From an uncultured Clostridia bacterium (GTDB lineage: Bacteria > Bacillota > Clostridia > Christensenellales > Aristaeellaceae): a stretch of DNA of 24,844 nt. Under the pieces are notes generated by a model. It saw only the letters and a program-made list of their open reading frames with translations, did not search any database and was not told where the DNA came from. Below, in pieces: positions 6,852-14,670 of this stretch (positions are counted from its first letter, which is position 1; each line of letters begins with the position of its first letter). The translations under genes were made by a program, and so were the position numbers. Where the stretch lies: positions 1 through 24,844 of the forward strand of contig CAKUOX010000032.1 in assembly GCA_934670175.1 (NCBI GenBank), given 5' to 3'.

Positions 6852-8354
6852 TCAGGCGGTATGCTTGTCGCCGCCGGTGGCGTAATAGAGTATCTTTTCC
6901 TGGGTGAGCGTGCCGTCGTTATCAAACACGCCGGTAATTTCGCCCTGATGCATCACGGCCACGCGGTCGGACATGCCCAGGATCTCCGGCAGCTCGGACG
7001 AGATCATCACCACCGCCACGCCCGCGCGGATCAGGTCGTTGATGATGTTGTAGACCTCGATCTTCGCGCCGACGTCGATGCCGCGCGTGGGCTCGTCGAA
7101 TATGATGACGCGGGAATCGCTCAGCAGCCACTTGGCCAGCACCACCTTCTGCTGGTTGCCGCCGGACAGGTTGCGCGCCAGCTGCAGCTGTGACGGCGTT
7201 TTGATGTTCAGCTTGCCGATATAATCCTGCACCGTGGCCTTTTCCTGACTGAGCCGCAGATGCGCCGCAGAGCCGAACTTGTCCAGCGTCGCAAGCGTAA
7301 CATTCTGGCTGACGGACATGGGCAGCACCAGCCCCTCGCCCTTTCTGTCCTCGGTCACAAAGCCGATGCCCGCGCGGATAGCGTCCAGCGGCTGATGGAT
7401 CTCCACCTTGCTGCCGTCTATGAACACCTCGCCGCTGTCCCGGTGATCCATGCCGAAAATGGCGCGCGCAGTCTCCGTGCGCCCCGCGCCCACCAGACCC
7501 GCAATGCCCAGTATTTCGCCGCCGCGCACCGCAAAGGACACATCCCTGACGCGCTTGCCCGCGTTGATATGCTCCACGCGCATGCGCTCCGCGCCCGGCT
7601 CGATGTGGATCTTCGGGAATTTCTCCTTCAGCTCGCGTCCGACCATGTAGCGGATGATTTCATCCAGATTGGTATCCTTCACGTTCAGCTCGACCACGTT
7701 TTTGCCGTCGCGCATGATGGTGGCGCGGTCGCACACCTCCATCACTTCCTCGAGACGGTGGGAAATATAAATTATGGAAACGCCGCGCGATTTCAGCATG
7801 CGGATCGTTGAAAACAGCGTGTCAATTTCACGGTTGGTAAGCGGCGCGGTGGGTTCGTCCATAATCAGCACGCGCGAATTGATGCTCAGCGCCTTGGCGA
7901 CCTCCACCATCTGCTTGCGCGCCACGCCCAGATCGCGCACCAGCGCGTGCGCGTCGATGTCTACGCCCAGGTCGTCCAGCAGCTTCTGCGCCTCGGCGTA
8001 CATTTTTTTCCAGTCTACCTGGAAGTGGTTTTTCATGAGCTGCCTGCCCATGAATATGTTTTCCGCTACGGTCAGCTGCTCGGTCAGGTTCAGCTCCTGA
8101 TAAATGGTGCTGATGTTGAGCCGCTGTGCGTCGTGGGAGGATCTGATCTCCACGGCCTGACCGTCAAACAGAATTTCGCCCTCGTCCTTCTGGTAGGCGC
8201 CCGAAAGTATCTTCATCAGCGTGGATTTTCCCGCGCCATTTTCGCCCAGCAGCGCGTGTACCTCGCCCTTTTTCACGCTCAGATGCACATGATCCAGCGC
8301 CAATACGCCCGGGAATTTTTTTACGATGCCGCGCATCTCAAGAAATTCTGCCAC
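6852..8354 (-). CDS. Sugar ABC transporter ATP-binding protein, two ATPase domains (RbsA-like)
   Basis: About 500 residues, the normal length for RbsA/MglA-type double ATPases. Domain 1 has Walker A GENGAGKST (about 37-45) and Walker B VLIMDEPTAPL; its signature is degenerate, as is common here. Domain 2 has a degenerate Walker A (GLVGAGRTE), a full signature LSGGNQQK and VIIFDEPTRGIDVGAK. I chose GTG at 8354 because GGGAGAGAG lies just before it; the upstream ATG at 8369 overlaps that ribosome site. It powers import through the permease at 5512 and is separated from the binding-protein gene by a strong hairpin (8414-8439). Confidence 0.93.
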   Translation of the reverse strand: MAEFLEMRGIVKKFPGVLALDHVHLSVKKGEVHALLGENGAGKSTLMKILSGAYQKDEGEILFDGQAVEIRSSHDAQRLNISTIYQELNLTEQLTVAENIFMGRQLMKNHFQVDWKKMYAEAQKLLDDLGVDIDAHALVRDLGVARKQMVEVAKALSINSRVLIMDEPTAPLTNREIDTLFSTIRMLKSRGVSIIYISHRLEEVMEVCDRATIMRDGKNVVELNVKDTNLDEIIRYMVGRELKEKFPKIHIEPGAERMRVEHINAGKRVRDVSFAVRGGEILGIAGLVGAGRTETARAIFGMDHRDSGEVFIDGSKVEIHQPLDAIRAGIGFVTEDRKGEGLVLPMSVSQNVTLATLDKFGSAAHLRLSQEKATVQDYIGKLNIKTPSQLQLARNLSGGNQQKVVLAKWLLSDSRVIIFDEPTRGIDVGAKIEVYNIINDLIRAGVAVVMISSELPEILGMSDRVAVMHQGEITGVFDNDGTLTQEKILYYATGGDKHTA

Positions 8355-8410
8355 GCATCTCTCTCCCATTCTGAGTTTGATCGCGCCCGCAGGCGCTTAT
8401 CGCTTATTGA

Positions 8411-8442
8411 AAGGCGGCGGCGCGTTTCAGCGCCGCCGCAAA
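8411..8442 (-). terminator. GC-rich hairpin between binding-protein and ATPase genes
   Basis: A perfect 10-bp stem (8414-8423 with 8430-8439, 6-base loop) of GCGGCGGCGC type lies after the binding-protein stop; in minus-strand sense it is followed by only CTTTC. It probably acts as partial terminator or 3' mRNA stabiliser, giving more binding protein than ATPase and permease. A similar hairpin sits at the same place in operon 2. Confidence 0.65.
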
Positions 8443-8466
8443 ACTGTTTTTCCGGTATGCCGGAGC

Positions 8467-9384
8467 TTACTTGATGTAGTTGTCGACCAGCGTGATGTCC
8501 ACAACGGTGGTTTCCGCTTCGATCACCTTTTCGGTACGCTCGATGCCGTTGATGGCCTCGTCCAGCGCCTTGATGGCGTTCGCGCCGATGGCCACGGGGC
8601 CACAGTCCAGCGTAGCGGTCAGCTCGCCGGCCTTCACGGATTCAAAGGCGTTCGGGTTGCCGTCCAGGCCGACGCAAATGATGTCGTCGCGGCCCAACTG
8701 CTTGCACGCCTGCACCGCGCCCAGCGCCATTTCATCGGAAAGGCCGTAGATCACGGTGATTTCCGGATGCGCCTGGATCATATCCATGGCGGCATTCATG
8801 CCCTTTTCGCGTACCCAGTCGCCGGGCTGCGTGGCAACCACTTCGATGCCCGGATAGGCTTCCTTCGCGCGATCCACGAAGCCGCCCATACGCTGCGTGG
8901 TATAATCGGACGGCAGGCCTTCAATGATGGCGACCTTCGCTTCGCCGCCGGTCTGCTCGTTCACCCAGTCGGCGATCTTGGCGCCGCCGTTATACTGGTT
9001 GTAGCCGGAATAGGCATACACGTTCACGCCGTCCAGCTCGGTGATGGTGTTGAACATGACCACCGGAATGCCGGCCTCGTTCGCCTTGGCGATGGCGGGC
9101 TTGAGCGCTTCGAGGTTGATGCCGCAAACGGCGATGCCCTTCACGCCCTGCGTGATGAAGTCTTCCATCATGGAGGTCTGGGTCGCGTAGTCGTCCTCAG
9201 ACGGCGGCGCCAGCACGGACAGCTCATAGCCGAGCGCCTCGGCCACAGGGGTCGCGCCTTCGATGCAGGACGCATAGAACGGGCTGGTCATGGCCGGCGG
9301 CAGGAAGCCGATCACGCCTTCTGCAACCGCCGCAGACGCCACTGCGAGCAGCATTACCAGAACGAGAGTCAGGATTTTTTTCAT
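8467..9384 (-). CDS. Sugar-binding protein of ABC operon 1 (RbsB/Peripla_BP_4 type)
   Basis: 305 residues from ATG 9384, which follows a near-perfect AAAGGAGG site; the frame extends upstream to 9552 but without a comparable site. Residues 1-22 form a signal peptide (MKKILTLVLVMLLAVASAAVA). The mature protein has the type I binding-protein layout: VIGFLPPAMTSPFYASCIEGA, FITQGVKGIAVCGIN, AGIPVVMFN, a DEMALGAVQA segment and IICVGLDGNPNA. There is no lipobox cysteine, so by sequence it is cut by signal peptidase I and not lipid-anchored, which is unusual for a Gram-positive binding protein. It delivers a sugar or related polyol to the permease at 5512; the substrate cannot be read from the sequence. 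First gene of its operon, divergent from the PocR/AraC regulator. Confidence 0.92.
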   Translation of the reverse strand: MKKILTLVLVMLLAVASAAVAEGVIGFLPPAMTSPFYASCIEGATPVAEALGYELSVLAPPSEDDYATQTSMMEDFITQGVKGIAVCGINLEALKPAIAKANEAGIPVVMFNTITELDGVNVYAYSGYNQYNGGAKIADWVNEQTGGEAKVAIIEGLPSDYTTQRMGGFVDRAKEAYPGIEVVATQPGDWVREKGMNAAMDMIQAHPEITVIYGLSDEMALGAVQACKQLGRDDIICVGLDGNPNAFESVKAGELTATLDCGPVAIGANAIKALDEAINGIERTEKVIEAETTVVDITLVDNYIK

Positions 9385-9686
9385 GTTTGTATCCTCCTTT
9401 GATATTGTTACGCCTTGTTGGCGCAATGCACATTTCTTTCGGGCGCATACCGCCCGCGCGCGCTTTAATTTTATTCTGAATACAACTCCATATTTACGAT
9501 TTTGCACAGGCTGCTCCCGTACAGCGCATTTATCCACTGACTTTATCAACATTTATATGATTTGTTGATTGTATTTTAACAAACATCTTGCATTTAATAT
9601 AGGTAAAATAGTTCGAAAAAACTTTGATTTCGTCCGTTTATATGGTACAATAACACCATAATTTGAAGCTGCGGGAGGGAGCGCAT
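9385..9686. promoter_or_regulatory. Divergent control region of ABC operon 1 and its regulator
   Basis: This gap of about 300 bases separates the two start codons. Toward the regulator, TTGATT (9624-9629) and TACAAT (9646-9651) with a 16-base spacer form a promoter; an inverted repeat TATGGT-N8-ACCATA (9641-9660) straddles its -10 and could be an operator. A further inverted repeat TTTGTT-N11-AACAAA lies at 9561-9583. Toward the operon no clear promoter is seen; an AT-rich patch near 9550-9580 is the best region. The leader would then be long and include a perfect CGGGCG/CGCCCG hairpin at 9440-9456. No gene is seen in the gap. Confidence 0.5.
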
Positions 9687-10523
9687 ATGCAGCCGGTTTT
9701 CGACTTGAAAAAGCTGGAAATGATACTGAAGGATTTCTATGAGCTGTCGCATATCCGCATCACGGTGTTCGACGCGCAGTTTCACGAGCTGCTCACCTAT
9801 CCGCAGGGACATTGTGCCGTCTGCGCGCTGATCCGCGCGGACGCGCGGGGCACGGCCGCCTGCCGTGCCTGCGACGTTGCCGCGTGCCGCTTCGCTACGG
9901 AGCGTCGGGGCGCGCATGTGTATACCTGCCATGCGGGGCTGCGCGAGGCAATCACGCCCCTGTATGTGGACAAGGCGCTGGCGGGCTACCTGCTGATCGG
10001 GCAGATTCTGGCCTATCCCGACTATGAAAGCGCCGCCGCCGAAATCAGGCGCATGAGCCTTGGGCTGAACATCGACCGCGCGCGCCTGAGCGCCGCCTGC
10101 CGCGAAAGCCCGCTGATCTCCGAAAGCTGCATCCACGCGGCCGCGCATATCCTGCACGCCGTCGCCTCGTTTCTGATTATGGAAAAGCTGGCGGACGTAA
10201 AGGAGGACGCGGCGGCCGAGCAGCTGGATAGCTGGCTGCGCGCGCACTATACCGAGTCCGTGAGTGCACAGCTGATCTGCCAGCAGCTGGGCGTGGGACG
10301 CACGCAGCTCTACGCGCTCTCGCAGCAGCTCTACGGCTGCGGCGTGATGGCGCAGGTGCGGAATATGCGCATCGCTCTGGCGCAGAAAATGCTGCTGGAG
10401 CGGCGCGATCTGAGCGTCAGCGCCATTGCCGCGCGCTGCGGCTACGCCGATTATAACTATTTTATCAGCAGCTTTTCCAGAATTGTTGGCAAATCGCCGA
10501 ATCGCTTCCGGCGGGAAAAGTGA
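9687..10523 (+). CDS. AraC-family transcription regulator with PocR sensory domain
   Basis: 278 residues from ATG 9687, preceded by GGGAGG; a TTG at 9663 would overlap that site. The N-terminal part (about 5-165) fits the PocR ligand-binding domain: an FDLKKLEMILKDFYELS-type start, then a Cys-rich stretch (CAVC, CRAC, further Cys residues), HVYTCHAGLREAITPLYV and GYLLIGQI. The C-terminal 95 residues are an AraC double helix-turn-helix, ending in RCGYADYNYFISSFSRIVGKSPNRFRR split over the second helix and the family signature. PocR domains are known to sense small organic molecules such as diols. Divergent placement argues that it controls the ABC operon starting at 9384, and the dyad at 9641-9660 hints at autoregulation. 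Confidence 0.9.
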   Translation: MQPVFDLKKLEMILKDFYELSHIRITVFDAQFHELLTYPQGHCAVCALIRADARGTAACRACDVAACRFATERRGAHVYTCHAGLREAITPLYVDKALAGYLLIGQILAYPDYESAAAEIRRMSLGLNIDRARLSAACRESPLISESCIHAAAHILHAVASFLIMEKLADVKEDAAAEQLDSWLRAHYTESVSAQLICQQLGVGRTQLYALSQQLYGCGVMAQVRNMRIALAQKMLLERRDLSVSAIAARCGYADYNYFISSFSRIVGKSPNRFRREK

Positions 10524-10572
10524 TTAAAACCGCCGGCGCGCCCCATTGAACCCCGCCGATCTGCATGGCTCC

Positions 10573-10631
10573 GGTTTTGCAAAACCTCATACTTAAAAGA
10601 ATTGGGCTGCGGTTTGAATAAACCACAGCCC
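10573..10631. terminator. Two palindromes at the junction of the regulator and operon 2
   Basis: GGTTTTGCAAAACC at 10573-10586 is a perfect 14-base palindrome. GGGCTGCGGTT (10604-10614) pairs with AACCACAGCCC (10621-10631) with one mismatch. In minus-strand sense the second stem is followed by AATTCTTTT, so it can terminate transcripts leaving operon 2; on the plus strand it may end the regulator mRNA. Confidence 0.5.
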
Positions 10632-10632
10632 A

Positions 10633-10853
10633 TCTGTCTGTCGAAAAACCGGGAGAGCCCGAGAGGGTCGAAGCCCTCTCGAATTTCAATCGTGCCCAGC
10701 GGCGTGTACGGTGGGCGCGGGACGATTTTTGCGGCGGAAAATTCCATTTTCCAGAGCAAAAATCGTTTCCCTGCAGTTTTTGCGCCCGGAAATCCGAAGG
10801 ATTTTAGCAAAAACTGATGAGGGTGGCAGTGGCGGGGGAGCTTGCTTCCCCGT
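10633..10853 (-). repeat. Structured 3'-UTR repeat, copy A (terminator end 10633-10686, core 10687-10853)
   Basis: On the minus strand this follows the stop of the yjfF-like gene. Its core is about 95% identical to copy B at 20852-21019 in the opposite strand (hand alignment: seven substitutions and one single-base indel). It folds into successive hairpins: a GGGGAAGC/GCTCCCC-like arm, CAGTTTTTGC with GCAAAAACTG around an ATCC/GGAT stem, GATTTTTGC with GCAAAAATC around a nested GGAAAAT/ATTTTCC pair, a GCCCA/TGGGC pair, and finally CGAGAGGG/CCCTCTCG (10660-10681) followed by CCGGTTTTTCGA. The last is a plausible terminator. Open frames within are not supported as genes. Confidence 0.8.
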
Positions 10854-10858
10854 CCACA

Positions 10859-10887
10859 GGCTTGTCAAAAAACTTTTTTGACAAGCC
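10859..10887. terminator. Perfect 29-bp palindrome right after the yjfF-like stop
   Basis: GGCTTGTCAAAAAA and its exact complement flank a single central base. It lies 7 bases after the minus-strand stop (10895). The A/T-rich inner stem and lack of a free T tail make it an atypical terminator or an mRNA end-protecting hairpin, acting before repeat copy A. Confidence 0.6.
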
Positions 10888-10894
10888 AATACCA

Positions 10895-11944
10895 CTATGC
10901 CTTTTTCCTGCCGGAATAGGTCACGACCGCGCGCTGGATGCAGATGAACAGCAGCAGCAGTGCGCCGGTGGCGATCTTGCCCCACCAGGAATTCAGGTTG
11001 CCCGCGAAGGTGATCAGCGCGGGAATGACGGATTTGAGCAGCACGCCGAACATGGTGCCGACCATATAGCCCACGCCGCCGGTCAGCAGCGTGCCGCCGA
11101 TAACGGCGCAGGAGATGACCTCCAGCTCGCCGCCCTGCAGCGCCATGTTCCAGCCGGATTTAACGACCAGCACATAGGCGATGCCCGCCAGCACGGAGCA
11201 GAAGCCGTTGAACGCATAGACGATAACCTTCGTTTTGCCCACAGGCAGACCCATCAGCCGCGCGGACTGCTCGTTGCCGCCGATGGCGTATACGTTGCGG
11301 CCAAAGCGCGTCTTTTGCATGACGATGGCGCCGATGATAATCATCGCCAGGAACACCAGCACGTTCAGGTTCAGGAAGGCGATCGGCTTGATTTTGACCC
11401 ACTCGCCGTCCACCAGATGGCGGAAATAGATCTTGAACCCGGCCAGGCTGTCGATCAGCGGATGATCCACCGAAATGGATTCGCGGCTGATCAGCGAGCA
11501 CACGCCGCGCGCCAGGAAATTGCCGGTCAGCGTGGTGATGAAGGGCGGCACGTTCAGGTAATGGATGGTCGCGCCCATCAGCGCGCCCAGACCTACGCCC
11601 ACCACCAGCGAGAACAGCATGCAGATCACGGGATGAATGCCCAGAATGGTACTGCCATAGGCGATAAACATGCCCGTGAGCGAAGCGACGGAGGCTACGG
11701 ACAGGTCGATGCCGCCGGTAATGAGCACCATGGTCATGCCCACGGCGGAGATGCCGTAGTATGCGTTATCCACGAACATGTTCACGAACGTGCGCAGCGT
11801 GGTAAAGCCCACGTCGCCAAACATGATCGCGCCAAAGGCGTAGATGATCAGGAAGATGCCGATGGTGGCGTACACCATGATGTACTTCGGATTCATGACG
11901 CGGCTCAGGAGACTCTGATTGCCGATATTGCGCTTATCCGCCAT
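10895..11944 (-). CDS. yjfF: Galactofuranose-type ABC transporter permease (YjfF-like)
   Basis: 349 residues. Motifs typical of YjfF are visible: DNAYYGISAVGMTMVLITGG, then IDLSVAS, PPFITTLTGNFLARGV, a region like SISVDHPLIDSL, YAIGGNEQSARLMG, SCAVIGGTLLTGGVG and NSWWGKIATG near the C-terminus. It pairs with the YtfT-like permease to form a heterodimeric channel. Its ATG directly follows the TAA of that gene with no spacer, so translation is probably coupled. Multiple membrane helices are evident. It is the last gene of operon 2 and is followed by a palindrome and repeat copy A. Substrate assignment rests on similarity to the E. coli system and was not tested. Confidence 0.9.
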   Translation of the reverse strand: MADKRNIGNQSLLSRVMNPKYIMVYATIGIFLIIYAFGAIMFGDVGFTTLRTFVNMFVDNAYYGISAVGMTMVLITGGIDLSVASVASLTGMFIAYGSTILGIHPVICMLFSLVVGVGLGALMGATIHYLNVPPFITTLTGNFLARGVCSLISRESISVDHPLIDSLAGFKIYFRHLVDGEWVKIKPIAFLNLNVLVFLAMIIIGAIVMQKTRFGRNVYAIGGNEQSARLMGLPVGKTKVIVYAFNGFCSVLAGIAYVLVVKSGWNMALQGGELEVISCAVIGGTLLTGGVGYMVGTMFGVLLKSVIPALITFAGNLNSWWGKIATGALLLLFICIQRAVVTYSGRKKA

Positions 11945-13024
11945 TTAAATTCCTCCCTTCACCAGCGCGTGCCTGGCCTCCCGGGCCTTTGCACGCTTCG
12001 CCATCCAGTTGCGCACCGGCTCGGATTGCAGCACGATGACCACCGCGATAATCAGCGCCTTGAAGGCCATCGTGGCCTCAGAAGCGATGCCGAAGTAATA
12101 CACGAAGGTTACGATCGTGCGAATTATGATCGAGCCGATCACCGTGCCTGCCAGGCTGAATTTGCCGCCCGACATGCTGGTGCCGCCGATAACCACCGCG
12201 AGTATGGCGTCGGTTTCATAGTTGATACCGGCGTTATTCGAGTCGTTGGACATGATGCGGCTGGAATAGATCAGGCCGGAAATACCGGAAAGCAGTCCCG
12301 TGAGCGCGAACACGATGAAGATAACGCGCTTGGCGTTGATGCCGGACAGGCGGGACGCACTGCGGTTGATGCCCACGGATTCCACGAACGTGCCAAACGC
12401 CGTCTTGCGCACGAAGATCGCCACTATCGCCACCACGACCACCGTGATGAATATCGGCGTGGGCAGCCACAGGAACGAACCCTGGCCGATCCAGCGGAAG
12501 GGTTCATACATGGTGGTAAACTGCTTGCCGTCGGTCAGAATCTGCGCCACGCCGCGGCCGCAGACCATCAGGATCAGCGTTGCGATGATCGGCTGAAGCC
12601 CCAGCTGGCCGATCATGAAGCCGTTGAACAGGCCCATCAGCAGGCAGACCACCAGCGGCACCACGATCGCCATCCAGAACGGATACACGGAATAGTTGCC
12701 CGGGGTATTGTATACCAGCACGTCCCAGCGCATGAATTTCAGCGCGAACGCGCCGGACACGGCCACCAGCGCGCCGACGGACAGATCCGTGCCGCCCAGC
12801 GCGATGACCAGCGTCATGCCCATGGCGATGATCGTGATTTCCGCCGAGCGGTTGATGATGTCGATCAGGCTGCCGTAGAGCATGCCCGTGGAGGGCTGAT
12901 AGCTGATCTTAAAGAATTCCGGGCGCACGATCAGGCACACCATCAGGATCAGCACTTCCGCAATGACCGCCCAGGTGATCTTGGAGCGCATCAGCGTGGA
13001 CAGGTCAAATTTTTTCTTTTTCAT
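11945..13024 (-). CDS. ytfT: Galactofuranose-type ABC transporter permease (YtfT-like)
   Basis: 359 residues. Family features are SLIDIINRSAEITIIAMGMT followed by LVIALGGTDLSVGA, LQPIIATLILMVCGRGVAQ, SFLWLPTPIF, NNAGINYETDAILAVVIGGT (in overlapping parts) and SMSGGKF. The usual GGIDLSVG reads GGTDLSVG here. The start codon overlaps the stop of the ATPase gene in an ATGA arrangement (13021-13024), so the two are translationally coupled. It is one of two permease subunits of the importer. Confidence 0.9.
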   Translation of the reverse strand: MKKKKFDLSTLMRSKITWAVIAEVLILMVCLIVRPEFFKISYQPSTGMLYGSLIDIINRSAEITIIAMGMTLVIALGGTDLSVGALVAVSGAFALKFMRWDVLVYNTPGNYSVYPFWMAIVVPLVVCLLMGLFNGFMIGQLGLQPIIATLILMVCGRGVAQILTDGKQFTTMYEPFRWIGQGSFLWLPTPIFITVVVVAIVAIFVRKTAFGTFVESVGINRSASRLSGINAKRVIFIVFALTGLLSGISGLIYSSRIMSNDSNNAGINYETDAILAVVIGGTSMSGGKFSLAGTVIGSIIIRTIVTFVYYFGIASEATMAFKALIIAVVIVLQSEPVRNWMAKRAKAREARHALVKGGI

Positions 13025-14544
13025 GTCCGGTCACCCCCTACCGCCTTCGCGCCGTCGGCAATTACGTTCAGTATCGTCTGCTGCGTACAATTTTCGCCGT
13101 CCAGCTCGGCCACCTTCTGGCGGTCGCGCATGACCTCGATCTTGTTCGAGCAGCGGATGATCTCATCCAGCTCCGACGAAATGAAGATGACGGACACGCC
13201 CTGATCGCACATTTCCAGCATCAGGCGCTGAATTTCCGCCTTCGCGCCCACGTCGATGCCGCGCGTCGGCTCGTCCAGAATCAGCACGTCCGGATTCGTC
13301 GCCATCCAGCGCGCCAGAATCACCTTCTGCTGGTTGCCGCCGGAAAGCTCGCCGATCTTCTTCTCGGCGTCCGGCGTCGCGATGCCCAGCGCCTTGATGT
13401 ATTTATCGGCCAGCGCGTTCTGCTCGGCGCGGGACATCGGGTGCATGAAGCCCCGGCGCGCCTGCACGGCCAGCATGATATTTTCGCGAATGGACAGATC
13501 CGCAATGATGCCGTCGCGCTTTCTGTCCTCGGGGCAGAAGGCGATGCCGCTCATCATGGCGTCGTAGGGCTTTTTGATGTCTGCCTTCTTGCCCTTGATG
13601 GTGATCTCGCCCTTTGCGGGGCGCGTGGCGCCGAAAATCATCTCCGCGGTCTCCGTGCGGCCGGAGCCCAGCAGGCCCGCAAAGCCCATCAGCTCGCCCG
13701 CCTTCAGCGAAAGGGAGATGTCCTCCACGCTGCCGGGAATGCCCAGATGCGAAGCGGTGAGCATGTAGGGCGCGTCGTCCTTCACCTCGGCGCGCTTGAG
13801 ATTGAAGATCACGTCCATGTCCTTGCCGATCATCCGCGTGACCAGCTCCAGCTTGCTGATCTCATTGATGCCGTAGGTGCCGATCAGCCTGCCGTTGCGC
13901 AGGATGGTCATGCGGTCGGAAATGGCGTATACCTGATCCAGGAAGTGCGTGATGAAGATGATGCCCATGCCGGTCTGCTTCAGCTCGCGCACCACGTCGA
14001 AGAGCAGCTGCACCTCGTTTTCATCCAGCGAGGAGGTCGGCTCGTCCAGAATCAGGATCTTTGCCTGAATGTCCACCGCGCGGGCGATGGCGACCATCTG
14101 CTGAACGGCGGTGGAATAATATGAAAGCGGGCGCGTGACGTCGATATCCAGGTAGAACCTGTGCATCAGCTCCCGTGCGCGCCGGTTGATTTCCTTCCAA
14201 TCGATCTGGCGGTGCTTCATCGGCTGGCGGCCGACGAAGATATTTTCCGCCACGGTGAGGTTCGGGCAGAGATTGACCTCCTGATACACGGTGGAGATGC
14301 CCATGTCGATCGCATGCTGCGGGCTGACGGGCGTGATCTCCCTTCCGTTCAGGAGGATAACTCCGGCGTCCTTGTGGTGAACGCCCGTGAGGCATTTGAT
14401 CAGCGTGGATTTGCCGGCGCCGTTTTCGCCCAGAAGCGCGTGAACCTCGCCCGCATTAAGGCTGAAATCCACCTTATCCAGAGCCTTGACGCCGGGAAAC
14501 TGAATTTCAATGCCTTTCATTTCCAGAATGCACTTATCCGGCAA
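13021..14544 (-). CDS. ytfR: Galactofuranose-type ABC transporter ATP-binding protein (YtfR-like), two ATPase domains
   Basis: About 507 residues. Walker A of domain 1 is GENGAGKST (about 39-47) with Walker B ILILDEPTSSLDE; domain 2 has GLLGSGRTETAEMIFG, the signature LSGGNQQKV and VLILDEPTRGIDVGAK. The frame is open to 14625, but TTG at 14544 follows AAAGGGAGTGG at a good distance and gives a normal N-terminus (LPDKCILEMKGIEIQFPGV). It energises the YtfT/YjfF channel. The 126-base gap to the binding-protein gene holds a perfect 12-bp GC hairpin. Confidence 0.92.
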   Translation of the reverse strand: MPDKCILEMKGIEIQFPGVKALDKVDFSLNAGEVHALLGENGAGKSTLIKCLTGVHHKDAGVILLNGREITPVSPQHAIDMGISTVYQEVNLCPNLTVAENIFVGRQPMKHRQIDWKEINRRARELMHRFYLDIDVTRPLSYYSTAVQQMVAIARAVDIQAKILILDEPTSSLDENEVQLLFDVVRELKQTGMGIIFITHFLDQVYAISDRMTILRNGRLIGTYGINEISKLELVTRMIGKDMDVIFNLKRAEVKDDAPYMLTASHLGIPGSVEDISLSLKAGELMGFAGLLGSGRTETAEMIFGATRPAKGEITIKGKKADIKKPYDAMMSGIAFCPEDRKRDGIIADLSIRENIMLAVQARRGFMHPMSRAEQNALADKYIKALGIATPDAEKKIGELSGGNQQKVILARWMATNPDVLILDEPTRGIDVGAKAEIQRLMLEMCDQGVSVIFISSELDEIIRCSNKIEVMRDRQKVAELDGENCTQQTILNVIADGAKAVGGDRT

Positions 14545-14576
14545 AAGTACCACTCCCTTTGTTTTGATAGGCAAAA

Positions 14577-14610
14577 CGCGCGGGGCGGACGAAACCCGTC
14601 CGCCCCGCGG
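14577..14610 (-). terminator. GC-rich hairpin between ytfQ-like and ytfR-like genes
   Basis: A perfect 12-bp stem (14579-14590 with 14598-14609, 7-base loop) lies in the gap and is followed in minus-strand sense by CGTTTTGCC. It is the counterpart of the hairpin at 8414-8439 and likely a partial terminator or stabiliser for the binding-protein mRNA. Confidence 0.65.
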
Positions 14611-14670
14611 TAAACCGCCGCTCAACGCCAGCGGTTCTGGTCACTGTTCAAGTAAAACCAGCTGTTGTGA

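Noticed and set aside
5479..6885. A 468-codon plus-strand open frame opposite the operon 1 permease
   Set aside because: Shadow of a well-supported permease gene, with low-complexity His/Asp/Gln composition.
10817..13204. A very long plus-strand open frame of 795 codons opposite the two permease genes
   Set aside because: It is antisense to clear yjfF/ytfT-like genes, is extremely rich in His, Asp, Gln and Arg as expected of a GC-rich shadow frame, and has no ribosome site.
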